Positions 43,767 to 53,132 of a stretch of 64,000 nt of DNA are shown here, in pieces; the stretch's first letter is position 1; every line of letters starts with the position of its first letter. The stretch is from Desulfofundulus kuznetsovii DSM 6115. Its GTDB lineage: Bacteria > Bacillota > Desulfotomaculia > Desulfotomaculales > Desulfovirgulaceae. The notes under the pieces were generated by a model. It was not told where the DNA came from. It saw nothing but the letters and a program-made list of their open reading frames with translations, and did no database searches. The translations under genes and the position numbers were made by a program. The stretch lies in the NCBI RefSeq assembly GCF_000214705.1, contig NC_015573.1:384501-448500 (forward strand), given 5' to 3'.

Positions 43767-44762
43767 ATGGTTTTGGATCTTGCCCTGTTATTGATCAGTC
43801 TGGGGGTTATCCTGGTTAGCGCCGGTTTTTTTACCAACGGTGTGGAATGGCTGGGAAGGAAGCTTTGCCTGACCGAGGGGGCGGTAGGGAGCATCCTGGC
43901 TGCGGTGGGTACGGCCATGCCGGAAACGGTCATTCCCCTGATCGCCATCCTTTTAGGCAGCGGTGAGGTGGGGGAAGAAATAGGCATCGGAGCCATTCTT
44001 GGCGCACCCTTTATGCTGGGAACCCTGGCTTTACTGATCAGCGGGGGGGCCGTGCTGGTCTTCCGCCGCACGCGCCTGGAGCCCGATCCCCACGTGATCC
44101 GGCGGGACCTGTTTTTCTTCCTGGTGGTTTATACATTGGCCATTGCGGCTGCTTTTCTACCCCGTCCGTTAAAGCTGGTGGTGGCCCTGGGGCTGGTTGT
44201 CGCCTACATTTATTTTGTATATGAAACCATTACCAAGGGGCGCACCCTGGACCAGGAGGAGGGGGAATGCGAACCCCTTTACCTGTGTAAAAGGGTCGAC
44301 AATCCTCCCCTGGTTCTGGTAATCGTCCAGGTGCTCCTGGCCTTTTTGGGGATCGTGGCCGGGGCAAAGGTTTTTGTAGATGGCGTGGCGGATCTCTCGG
44401 CCATACTGGGGGTGCCTGCTTTTGTTTTCTCCCTTCTGGTTGCCCCGCTGGCCACAGAGATGCCCGAAAAATTTAACAGTGTCATCTGGCTTGCCCAGCA
44501 CAAGGATACCATGGCCCTGGGTAATATCACCGGGGCGATGGTTTTTCAGAGTTCCGTTATTCCAGCCATCGGCATTATCCTGACCCCATGGGTGCTCACC
44601 GAAACGGCCTTTTTAAGTGCGCTTCTGGCGCTGGCTTCCGGGCTGGTGACTTACCTGTTGCTTTTGCGGCGCGGTTTTCTTGATGCACGGCTTCTGGTGG
44701 CCTACGGCGGGGTTTTTTACGCTGCCTTTGTGGCGGCGGTGCTTACCGGAACAATAGGGTAA
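43767..44762 (+). CDS. Sodium/calcium exchanger family (CaCA) protein
   Basis: 331 residues from ATG 43767 (GGAGGGA upstream); the ATG at 43752 precedes that site. Two homologous halves with alpha-repeat motifs: GAVGSILAAVGTAMPETVIPL in the first and the equivalent PLATEMPEKFNSVIW in the second, about ten membrane segments. Likely a cation:proton or Na+/Ca2+ antiporter in the cytoplasmic membrane; ion specificity is not readable. Confidence 0.85.
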   Translation: MVLDLALLLISLGVILVSAGFFTNGVEWLGRKLCLTEGAVGSILAAVGTAMPETVIPLIAILLGSGEVGEEIGIGAILGAPFMLGTLALLISGGAVLVFRRTRLEPDPHVIRRDLFFFLVVYTLAIAAAFLPRPLKLVVALGLVVAYIYFVYETITKGRTLDQEEGECEPLYLCKRVDNPPLVLVIVQVLLAFLGIVAGAKVFVDGVADLSAILGVPAFVFSLLVAPLATEMPEKFNSVIWLAQHKDTMALGNITGAMVFQSSVIPAIGIILTPWVLTETAFLSALLALASGLVTYLLLLRRGFLDARLLVAYGGVFYAAFVAAVLTGTIG

Positions 44763-44898
44763 GATCCCCCCACCCTACCGCCGGGCGAAAAACGCCGGTG
44801 CAAGAGTGGAAATGCTTTACAGGGCGGAATTGCAGCTTGTCACAAAAGAGGCAAAATGATAAACTAGTACAGATAAGTGGTCAATTTTCGATGGCCGG

Positions 44899-45165
44899 GT
44901 GATAGCTGTGGCTGCTGTGTACAAGCCCCAGAGAAACTTCTGGTTGCTGGTAATTCTTATGCTGGCCGGGGCACTGGTGGGTGATGCGCTGGGAGCAGTG
45001 CTCATTCCTTTTTTGCCCGCACTCAAGCCTTTTACCTCCGTGGGCCTTGCCCCGGCTACTTTGGATCTTCATTTTGCCCGGCTCACCTTTGGTTTTACCC
45101 TTACCTTGGGGCCTCTCACGGCGCTGGGCTTACTCCTGGGATATCTTTTATACCGTAAACTTTAA
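44899..45165 (+). CDS. DUF4321 membrane protein
   Basis: 88 residues with two membrane helices (~residues 14-36 and 62-84). The segment LTFGFTLTLGPLTALGLLLG resembles DUF4321 proteins, which are commonly found just before maf in Clostridia, as here (17 bp spacing). Function unknown. GTG start; a downstream start is possible. Confidence 0.65.
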   Translation: MIAVAAVYKPQRNFWLLVILMLAGALVGDALGAVLIPFLPALKPFTSVGLAPATLDLHFARLTFGFTLTLGPLTALGLLLGYLLYRKL

Positions 45166-45181
45166 ATGCGGAGGTTCAAAA

Positions 45182-45775
45182 GTGCTGCCTATTTACCTGG
45201 CTTCTTCTTCGCCGCGCCGGAGCATGTTGCTGGAACAGCTGGGCTTGCCTTTCACCGTAGTGGTGCCCGAGGTCGAGGAAGAGGTGCAAGAAGGATTGCC
45301 CCCCCATCAACTGGTAGAGACGCTGGCCTTAAGAAAAGCCGGGGCCGTGGCGCCCTCCATTTCCAAAGGGTTGGTGGTGGCGGCGGATACTGTAGTGGTC
45401 TGGCAGGGCAAGGTCCTGGGCAAACCGGCCGACGCCCGGGAGGCCGCGGAGATGCTCAGCCTCCTGGCGGGGAATGAGCATGAGGTTTTCACCGGCGTGG
45501 CGGTGATGGAAAAACCCTCGGGGCGCCGGGTGGTTACCCACGAGCGCACCCGGGTCAGGTTCAGACCGCTGACCACAGAAGAAATTGCCAGGTATGTGGC
45601 CACCGGTGAACCCCTGGACAAGGCAGGGGCCTATGCTGCCCAGGGACTGGGGGCAATTTTTATTGCCGGAATCAGGGGATGCTATTTTAATGTGGTCGGC
45701 CTTCCCCTGGCCCGTTTGGCCCAGGTGCTGAAGGAATTTGGTGTGGATCCCCTGGAGTATGTTCAAAACAACTGA
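45182..45775 (+). CDS. maf: Maf-family nucleoside triphosphate pyrophosphatase
   Basis: 197 residues from GTG 45182, 7 bases after GGAGG; longer frames have no signal. Hallmark N-terminus LASSSPRRSMLLEQLG and central VAADTVVVWQG with the catalytic Asp, then GPF-like AGAYAAQGLG. Hydrolyses modified or canonical pyrimidine triphosphates (dTTP/UTP in YhdE-type enzymes). Start of the maf-radC-mreB series. Confidence 0.93.
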   Translation: MLPIYLASSSPRRSMLLEQLGLPFTVVVPEVEEEVQEGLPPHQLVETLALRKAGAVAPSISKGLVVAADTVVVWQGKVLGKPADAREAAEMLSLLAGNEHEVFTGVAVMEKPSGRRVVTHERTRVRFRPLTTEEIARYVATGEPLDKAGAYAAQGLGAIFIAGIRGCYFNVVGLPLARLAQVLKEFGVDPLEYVQNN

Positions 45776-45847
45776 GATTTTCCCCGAAAGTTTCCCCGGG
45801 AACCCTTTCGGGTATCTTTTAAGTGTGTTTGGAGGCTGCAAGAAGCC

Positions 45848-46543
45848 TTGGATTCCCCAACGTACCGCATTACCATTAAGGACATGCCCGTGGATCTGCG
45901 CCCCCGGGAGCGTATTTTGCGGGATGGCGCCGGGGTGCTGACGGATCTGGAGCTTTTGGCCGTTCTCTTGCGCACAGGTACACCCACGGCCAGTGCTATG
46001 GAACTGGCGGCGGCCCTTTTGGGGCATTTCGGCGGCCTGCGGGGCCTGGTTGATGCCTCCGTGGAGGAGTTGAGCAGTGTCCGGGGGGTCGGGCCGGCCA
46101 AGGCGGCCATGTTGAAAGCGGCCCTGGAGCTGGGCCGCCGCATTGCCCAGGCCGGCGGGGAAACCCGGCCGGTGATCAGGAGTCCCGAAGATGCCGCCCG
46201 TTTGGTCATGGAGGAAATGCGCCATCTGGACAGGGAGCATTTCCGGGCGTTATTGTTGAATACCAAAAACCAGGTGATTGCCCGGGAGATCATTTCCATC
46301 GGTACCCTTAATTCCTCCACGGTGCATCCCCGGGAATTGTTTAAGAATGCCATCCGCCGCAATGCGGCGGCGGTAATCCTGTTGCACAACCACCCCAGCG
46401 GGGATCCAACCCCCAGCCAGGAGGACCTGGAGGTGACCAGGCGCCTGCTGGAAGCCGGGCGCATTATCGGCATTGAGGTTCTGGATCACCTGATTATTGG
46501 GGATAATAAGTACATCAGTTTCAAGGCCAAAGGTTTGATTTGA
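45848..46543 (+). CDS. radC: RadC/YsxA family JAMM-domain protein
   Basis: 231 residues, TTG start with GGAGG 12 bases upstream. An N-terminal helix-hairpin-helix region (LSSVRGVGPAKAAMLKAAL) and a C-terminal JAB/MPN domain with metal motif HNHPSGDPTPSQED. Despite the name no repair role is established. The maf-radC-mreB order is typical of Firmicutes. Confidence 0.93.
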   Translation: MDSPTYRITIKDMPVDLRPRERILRDGAGVLTDLELLAVLLRTGTPTASAMELAAALLGHFGGLRGLVDASVEELSSVRGVGPAKAAMLKAALELGRRIAQAGGETRPVIRSPEDAARLVMEEMRHLDREHFRALLLNTKNQVIAREIISIGTLNSSTVHPRELFKNAIRRNAAAVILLHNHPSGDPTPSQEDLEVTRRLLEAGRIIGIEVLDHLIIGDNKYISFKAKGLI

Positions 46544-47602
<1,059 letters not shown>

Positions 47603-47619
47603 ACTGAAACAAAAGATAG

Positions 47620-48468
47620 GTGTTGATCCCGTTGACTTCGGGTAAGAGGCTTTTTTTTCTGGTTATTTTGCTGGTCCTGGTCCTGTACGTGATGCGGGTG
47701 ACCGCCTTCAGCCGGGTGGAAGTAACGCCCCTGGAAAAGATACTGGTGGATACCTTTGCCCCTTTAGAACAGGTAACCGCCAGGCTGGGCCGGGGGGTCA
47801 GGGATATAGTCACCTTTCCCTTCTCCCTGGTGAACGCATCGCGCCGGGCAAGGGAGTTGTCGGAGCAGGTGGCCCGGCTGGAAGGCGAGCTTCACCGGGC
47901 GAGGGAATACCGTTTGGAAAATGAGAGACTGAAAAAGCTGCTGGATTTTAAAAGCGGTCCCGCTGCCGACTCCGGACTTAAAGTTACCGCGGCGGCAGTA
48001 ATAGGCCGGGATCCGGGGAACTGGTTCAGCACCATTACCATCAACAAAGGCCGGGCTGAAGGCATCAGAGAAAACATGACGGTATTGACTCCCCGGGGTC
48101 TGGTGGGGCGGGTGATTGCCGCCACCGACCGTACCGCCACCGTTTTATTAATTACCGACCCCCGCAGTGCGGTCAGCGCTTTAGTGCAGGACAGCCGTAC
48201 GCCGGGTATGGTTGAGGGCACCGCCGGGAGTGCCGGAAGCCTGCGCATGATCCACATACCAAACGACATGCCCACAAGACCCGGGCAGGTGGTGGTTACT
48301 TCCGGTACGAAGAGCATTTTTACCAGGGGCATCCCCATTGGCGAGATAACCAGTGTGAAGAGGGATCCGACCGGTCTTTTCTTTGAAGCCTCCGTGCGGC
48401 CCTTTGTGGATTTTAACCGCCTGGAGGAAGTGCTGGTGATTACCGGGACGCACCCCCCGGCTTCTTAA
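47620..48468 (+). CDS. mreC: Rod shape-determining protein MreC
   Basis: 282 residues: short cytosolic tail, one membrane helix (~residues 8-26), a coiled coil (~62-105, ARELSEQVARLEGEL) and the beta-barrel MreC domain beginning near GRDPGNWFSTITINKG. It links MreB to the RodA/PBP2 synthase outside the membrane. Start taken as GTG 47620; TTG three bases later is also possible. Confidence 0.95.
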   Translation: MLIPLTSGKRLFFLVILLVLVLYVMRVTAFSRVEVTPLEKILVDTFAPLEQVTARLGRGVRDIVTFPFSLVNASRRARELSEQVARLEGELHRAREYRLENERLKKLLDFKSGPAADSGLKVTAAAVIGRDPGNWFSTITINKGRAEGIRENMTVLTPRGLVGRVIAATDRTATVLLITDPRSAVSALVQDSRTPGMVEGTAGSAGSLRMIHIPNDMPTRPGQVVVTSGTKSIFTRGIPIGEITSVKRDPTGLFFEASVRPFVDFNRLEEVLVITGTHPPAS

Positions 48469-48516
48469 GCCGGGCCGTGTACCGGACATTTTTCCTGGAA
48501 AGTCGCGATTGAAAAG

Positions 48517-49044
48517 ATGACCGTGCGGGAGGTTTTTTCTTTGTTGGGCTTGCTGGTCCTGCCCGGGTTTTTATTGCTGGCTCTGCTGCTGCAGGTAACG
48601 GTGGTGGATTTGATCCGCATTAAGGGTGTGGTGCCCGATCTGATTTTTTTACTGGTAGTTTTTTATGCGTTCTGGAGAGGGCAGCGGGAAGGGGCCTTCT
48701 GGGGGTTTGTTGCCGGTTTGATGAAAGATTTTGTCACCGGCAACTATTTTGGCCTCAACGCCCTCTCTACTGCTGTAGCCGGTTATCTGGTGGGCTGGTC
48801 GGAAACCCGGTTGTACAAGGACAGCAGTCTGGTAGTAGCAGCCTTGACTTTTCTGGCCACCCTGATCAGTCAACTGGTTTATTATCTTCTGCTGGTATAT
48901 TTGCAGATCAAAATTTCCCTGGGGCTGGCCCTGTTCGGGGTGATCCTTCCTTCAGCCGTGTACAATGCACTGCTGGTGCCGTTTTTTTACCGCAAGTTTT
49001 ACCGCCTTTACCTCAGGGGATGGTTCAGAATGGGTCAGTTTTAA
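48517..49044 (+). CDS. mreD: Rod shape-determining protein MreD
   Basis: 175 residues with five to six membrane helices and the family segment VPDLIFLLVVFYAFWRGQREGAFWGFVAGLMKD-like pattern (R-x-x-x-G-x-x-x-G-F-x-x-G-L-x-x-D). Works in the elongasome with MreC. The ribosome-binding site is weak. Followed by mrdA after 16 bp. Confidence 0.92.
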   Translation: MTVREVFSLLGLLVLPGFLLLALLLQVTVVDLIRIKGVVPDLIFLLVVFYAFWRGQREGAFWGFVAGLMKDFVTGNYFGLNALSTAVAGYLVGWSETRLYKDSSLVVAALTFLATLISQLVYYLLLVYLQIKISLGLALFGVILPSAVYNALLVPFFYRKFYRLYLRGWFRMGQF

Positions 49045-49060
49045 TAGGGAAGGATGCGCC

Positions 49061-51412
49061 GTGGCAACAAACGGGGTAACAGCTAAAAGTCTGGAGAAAA
49101 AGCTACGGGTGCTGCTGGGCATGGTGATCGCCGCCTTTACCGTGCTTGTTATCCGCCTGGCCTATTTGCAGCTGGTGGAGGCGGACAAATATCAGATGAT
49201 GGCCCAGCAGAACCACCTGCGCTTGATTCCCATCATGGCCCCCCGGGGGGAAATTCTCGACCGCAACGGCGTGCGCATCGTGGGCAACCAGCCGGTTTAC
49301 ACCATTTCCTTTGCCTATTTAGGCATCGAGGATACCGACCGGGTGATTGCCAGGCTGGCCCGTATTTTGGTGGGGGAAAAAACCTTCCAGGGCATGAGCG
49401 TGGCGGAGATCGAACAGGAAATTCATAAAAAACTCAACGAACAGAAGTTGCGTCTCTATGAACCGGTGCCCATAGCCGATAAGGTGTCCAGTGAAACGGT
49501 AAGCCGGATTGAGGAACAGCGGCTGGAGCTGCCGGGAGTGCTCATCGATGTGCGGCCGGTGAGGCACTATCCTTACGGGGACCTGCTGGTGCCCACCCTG
49601 GGTTACGTGGGCATCATGGATCAGAAGGAACTTGAGGAGAATAAAGACAAGGGTTACAGGCTGGGGGACTCCTGGGGCAAGGACGGCCTGGAGAAATCCT
49701 TTGAGTCCTATCTGCGGGGCCAGCGGGGTGCCCGCCAGGTGGAGGTGGATGCCCAGGGGCGCCCGGTAAGGGATCTGGGCATAAAGGAGCCCGTACCGGG
49801 TAACAACCTGGTGCTAACCATTGATGCCCGGCTGCAGCGGGCGGTCCAGGATGCCCTGGCCCGGGGTATCGCCCGGGTGCAAAAAGAGGGTTACAGCCAG
49901 GCCAGGGCCGGGGCGGCGGTGGTGCTGGACGTCCGCACCGGGGAGATCCTGGCCCTGGCCAGCCACCCCACCTATGATCCCACCATTTTCACCCGGGACC
50001 TTTCCCGGCAGGAGTGGAATGCGGCCTGGGCCAAAATTGCCCGGGATCAATCGCTGCTCAACCGGGCCATAGCCCTGTATCCCCCGGCTTCTACCTTTAA
50101 AATGGTGGTGGCGGCAGCCGCGCTGGAACTGGGCAAAATAACTCCCCAGTTCGCCATTAACGATACCGGGCGTTACAAATACAAAGTCGACTGGAAACCC
50201 GGCGGGCACGGGCGGGTGGATGTGGTGCGGGCCCTTAAGGTATCCTGCGACACGTTTTTCTGGACTGTCGGGGCAATGCTCGGCCCCGAACCCATTGCCC
50301 GCTATGCCCGGGAATTCGGCCTGGGACAAAAGACGGGGCTGGAGTTGCCCGGGGAGCATGCCGGCCGCATTCCGGGACCGGAGCAAAAATACAACCTGTG
50401 GAAGCCCCTTCTGGACAGTGTACAAAAACAAATGGACGATATCCGCAAGGAGTATGAGAAGCGCCTGGCCAGTGCGGGTGAAGGGGAAAAGGCGACCCTG
50501 GAGCGGGAAATGAACAGGCGTCTGGCCCCTTTGCAGGACAGGTACAACAAGATAGAGTGGGAATTGAAATGGCGGGAATACGATACCCTGGATATGGCCA
50601 TTGGCCAGGGCAACAACTACTATACTCCTCTCCAGCTGGCCAATTACGTAGCGGCCATTGCCAACGGAGGCGTTCTTTACAAACCTTACCTGGTTAAAAA
50701 GGTTGTGGCTCCCGATGGCCAGACGGTGGCCCAGTTTTCACCCCAGGAAATCCGCCGGGTCAACGTCTCCGGCCGTACGCTGGAGATATTACGCCGGGGT
50801 ATGCACGAAGTTACTTTACCGCCCGACGGCACCGCCGCAGGCGTGCTTGCGGGGACCGGGTACAGTTCCGCTGCCAAAACCGGAACTGCCGAGGTACATG
50901 GCCACGACAACCACGCCCTTTTTGTGGCCTTTGCCCCCTATGAAAAACCGGAAGTGGCCCTGGCCGTAGTGGTGGAATATGGCGGCCACGGGAGTTCCGC
51001 CGCCGGTTCCGTGGCCCGGGAGATCCTGGATGCTTACTTTAATCTGAAAAACGCTCCTCCCACTGCGGGCCTGTCGGTGGAGCGGGCAACGGGAGCCCTT
51101 CGCGCCGCACCTGTACCTTCCCGGCGTCCTGCCGGTGGGTCCGGGTCCGGGAATGTCCAGCCCCGGCGCACCACGACACCACCCGATGCATCTCCCGGGG
51201 AACAGAGACAGGGCGTTTCTCCCGGGCGGCCCGCAGGTGAGTTCCCACCTGGTGCCGGCAACGAGCAGAGTACCCCGCCCGATGTTCTGCCCCCGGCTGG
51301 AGGGGGTGGGGCCGTTCCGCCGTCAAATACAGGTAACCAGCCGCCAAACAACGGCAGTCCACCTCCTTCTCAGGACGTTCCGGGGATACCCGGGCATGAA
51401 AGTAATGAATAA
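49061..51412 (+). CDS. mrdA: Penicillin-binding protein 2, elongasome transpeptidase
   Basis: 783 residues from GTG 49061 (AGGGAAGGA upstream). Class B PBP: membrane helix (~18-40), pedestal domain, transpeptidase domain with nucleophile PASTFKMV and KTGTAEV. Two oddities. First, a highly charged helical insertion of about 65 residues (nt ~50391-50590, residues ~444-510: DSVQKQMDDIRKEYEKRLAS, then KATLEREMNRRLAPLQ) between the G-x-IPGP segment and DTLDMAIGQG, where the family normally has a short link. Second, a ~95-residue Pro/Gly/Ser-rich C-terminal tail. Partner of RodA, whose gene lies 1.7 kb downstream. Confidence 0.95.
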   Translation: MATNGVTAKSLEKKLRVLLGMVIAAFTVLVIRLAYLQLVEADKYQMMAQQNHLRLIPIMAPRGEILDRNGVRIVGNQPVYTISFAYLGIEDTDRVIARLARILVGEKTFQGMSVAEIEQEIHKKLNEQKLRLYEPVPIADKVSSETVSRIEEQRLELPGVLIDVRPVRHYPYGDLLVPTLGYVGIMDQKELEENKDKGYRLGDSWGKDGLEKSFESYLRGQRGARQVEVDAQGRPVRDLGIKEPVPGNNLVLTIDARLQRAVQDALARGIARVQKEGYSQARAGAAVVLDVRTGEILALASHPTYDPTIFTRDLSRQEWNAAWAKIARDQSLLNRAIALYPPASTFKMVVAAAALELGKITPQFAINDTGRYKYKVDWKPGGHGRVDVVRALKVSCDTFFWTVGAMLGPEPIARYAREFGLGQKTGLELPGEHAGRIPGPEQKYNLWKPLLDSVQKQMDDIRKEYEKRLASAGEGEKATLEREMNRRLAPLQDRYNKIEWELKWREYDTLDMAIGQGNNYYTPLQLANYVAAIANGGVLYKPYLVKKVVAPDGQTVAQFSPQEIRRVNVSGRTLEILRRGMHEVTLPPDGTAAGVLAGTGYSSAAKTGTAEVHGHDNHALFVAFAPYEKPEVALAVVVEYGGHGSSAAGSVAREILDAYFNLKNAPPTAGLSVERATGALRAAPVPSRRPAGGSGSGNVQPRRTTTPPDASPGEQRQGVSPGRPAGEFPPGAGNEQSTPPDVLPPAGGGGAVPPSNTGNQPPNNGSPPPSQDVPGIPGHESNE

Positions 51413-51479
51413 ACTATAATTATTAGCAGGATTTGGTTGCTGCCTGTAGAATTTAAAGCACCACTGGGGGGAATGCACC

Positions 51480-51863
51480 TTGGGCAGGGAGCGGCCGTCT
51501 TACGCCGGGGAAATGGTAGATGATAACACGATTTTAATTCAGCGCACCTTGCGTTCCGGACAAAAGATCCATTACGACGGCAATATCGTCATTATTGGCG
51601 ATGTTAACCCGGGGGCGGAGGTGGTGGCGACGGGCAACATCATTGTAATGGGGGCCGTACGGGGGGTTGTTCACGCCGGTGCCGGTGGAAACGAAAGGGC
51701 CATGGTGCTGGCCTTTCGCCTGGAGCCCACCCAGCTTCGCATTGCCGGTCACATTACGCGTCCCCCGGACGAGCAGAGCTTAAAACCCGAACAGCCTGAA
51801 GTGGCCCGGATAAAGAATGGTGTAGTGACGATCGAAATTTTTAATGGGGAACGCCACGGATGA
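51480..51863 (+). CDS. minC: MinC-like protein, C-terminal domain only
   Basis: 127 residues, TTG start after GGGGGGAA. It begins directly in the region that joins the two domains of normal MinC (TILIQRTLRSGQKIHYDGN) and continues through the beta-helical C-terminal domain (IVIIGDVNPGAEVVATGNII, then MVLAFRLEPTQLRIAG). MinC is usually ~210-230 residues; the N-terminal domain that inhibits FtsZ is absent, and the 67 bp upstream cannot encode it. The remaining domain should still dimerise and bind MinD. minD and minE follow closely. Confidence 0.88.
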   Translation: MGRERPSYAGEMVDDNTILIQRTLRSGQKIHYDGNIVIIGDVNPGAEVVATGNIIVMGAVRGVVHAGAGGNERAMVLAFRLEPTQLRIAGHITRPPDEQSLKPEQPEVARIKNGVVTIEIFNGERHG

Positions 51864-51895
51864 AGATAGAAAACTGCTAAAGAGGAGGCTCTCAT

Positions 51896-52690
51896 ATGGG
51901 TGAGGTCATCGTAGTTACTTCCGGCAAGGGAGGAGTTGGTAAAACCACCACCACGGCCAACCTGGGTGCAGGCCTGGCCGCTCACGGGCACCGGGTGGTA
52001 CTGGTGGATGCCGATATCGGGCTGCGCAACCTGGACGTGGTCCTGGGGCTGGAAAACCGCATTGTTTACGATATAACCGATGTTACCGGCGGGCATTGCC
52101 GCCTGCGGCAGGCTTTGATCAAGGACAAGCGCTTCGAGGGGCTGTTCCTTTTGCCCGCCGCCCAGACCAAAGATAAAACGGCGGTCAGTCCGGATCAGAT
52201 GAAGGCCCTGTGTGAGGAACTCAAACAGGAATTCGACTATGTGATTATTGACTGTCCGGCAGGGATTGAGCAGGGCTTTCGCAATGCCATTGCCGGGGCG
52301 GACAAGGCCATCGTGGTGACTACCCCCGAGGTAGCTGCCGTACGGGATGCGGACCGGATCATCGGTCTTCTTGAGGCGGCCGAACTGCGAGACCCCAAGT
52401 TGATTATCAACCGCATTCGCCCGCGCATGGTGCGCCACGGGGACATGATGAGCATAGAGGATATTATCGACATCCTGGCCATCGATCTTTTGGGAGTAGT
52501 GCCGGAAGACGAGGCGGTGGTAATCAGCACCAACCGGGGGGAACCCGTGGTCCAGGATGAGCGTTCCCGCTCGGGACAGGCTTACCGCAATATTGTCCGG
52601 CGGATTAAAGGTGAGCCGGTACCGATGATGAATCTGGACGAAGGCGGTTTTATGTCTCGCTTTTTACGGCGCATGATCGGTTTATCCTGA
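51896..52690 (+). CDS. minD: Septum site-determining ATPase MinD
   Basis: 264 residues. Deviant Walker A GKGGVGKTTTTAN, Walker B YVIIDCPAGIE, and C-terminal amphipathic membrane-targeting helix (FMSRFLRRMIGLS). Membrane-bound ATPase that recruits MinC and is released by MinE. ATG after AGAGGAGG; 32 bp after minC. Confidence 0.97.
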   Translation: MGEVIVVTSGKGGVGKTTTTANLGAGLAAHGHRVVLVDADIGLRNLDVVLGLENRIVYDITDVTGGHCRLRQALIKDKRFEGLFLLPAAQTKDKTAVSPDQMKALCEELKQEFDYVIIDCPAGIEQGFRNAIAGADKAIVVTTPEVAAVRDADRIIGLLEAAELRDPKLIINRIRPRMVRHGDMMSIEDIIDILAIDLLGVVPEDEAVVISTNRGEPVVQDERSRSGQAYRNIVRRIKGEPVPMMNLDEGGFMSRFLRRMIGLS

Positions 52691-52708
52691 TCTACTGGTA
52701 AGGGGGGG

Positions 52709-53002
52709 TTGGCCTTGCTGGAGTTTTTAAATCGCGTTTTTGGGCGGGAAGCCGGTGGGAGCAAAAATGTGGCCAAGGAGAGGTTGCGCCTGGTACTGGT
52801 GCACGACCGGGCCAGTGTTTCGCCCCAGCTGTTGCAAACCTTAAAGACGGAGTTAATCAAAGTTATTGAAAAATACATGGATATTGACGAGGAGGCACTG
52901 GAGATCAACCTGGACAGCAATGAAACTCAGGTGGCCCTGGTGGCCAGCATTCCGGTAAAGGGTATGAAACGGGTAACGAGGCACCTGGCGTCGGGTATTT
53001 AA
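52709..53002 (+). CDS. minE: Cell division topological specificity factor MinE
   Basis: 97 residues from TTG 52709, or 95 from TTG 52715, which is better spaced after AGGGGGGG. N-terminal amphipathic helix LEFLNRVFGR, anti-MinCD segment KNVAKERLRLVLVHDRA, C-terminal topological domain with LEINLDSNETQVALVASIPV. Drives MinD oscillation. Confidence 0.94.
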   Translation: MALLEFLNRVFGREAGGSKNVAKERLRLVLVHDRASVSPQLLQTLKTELIKVIEKYMDIDEEALEINLDSNETQVALVASIPVKGMKRVTRHLASGI

Positions 53003-53132
53003 GGTGTAACCGCATAATCACCAGCCTGACCCTGTGGTAATTTGGTATTACCCCGGGGCTTTTTTTGTCTTTGGAGGTGGTATATAATTAAACCTGTAGT
53101 TTTAGAACATCATCCAGAAGCGGTGATTTTAC

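Noticed and set aside
44981-45181. Longer N-terminus for Maf overlapping the DUF4321 gene
   Set aside because: The family N-terminus LASSSPRR begins four residues after GTG 45182, which has a good Shine-Dalgarno sequence.
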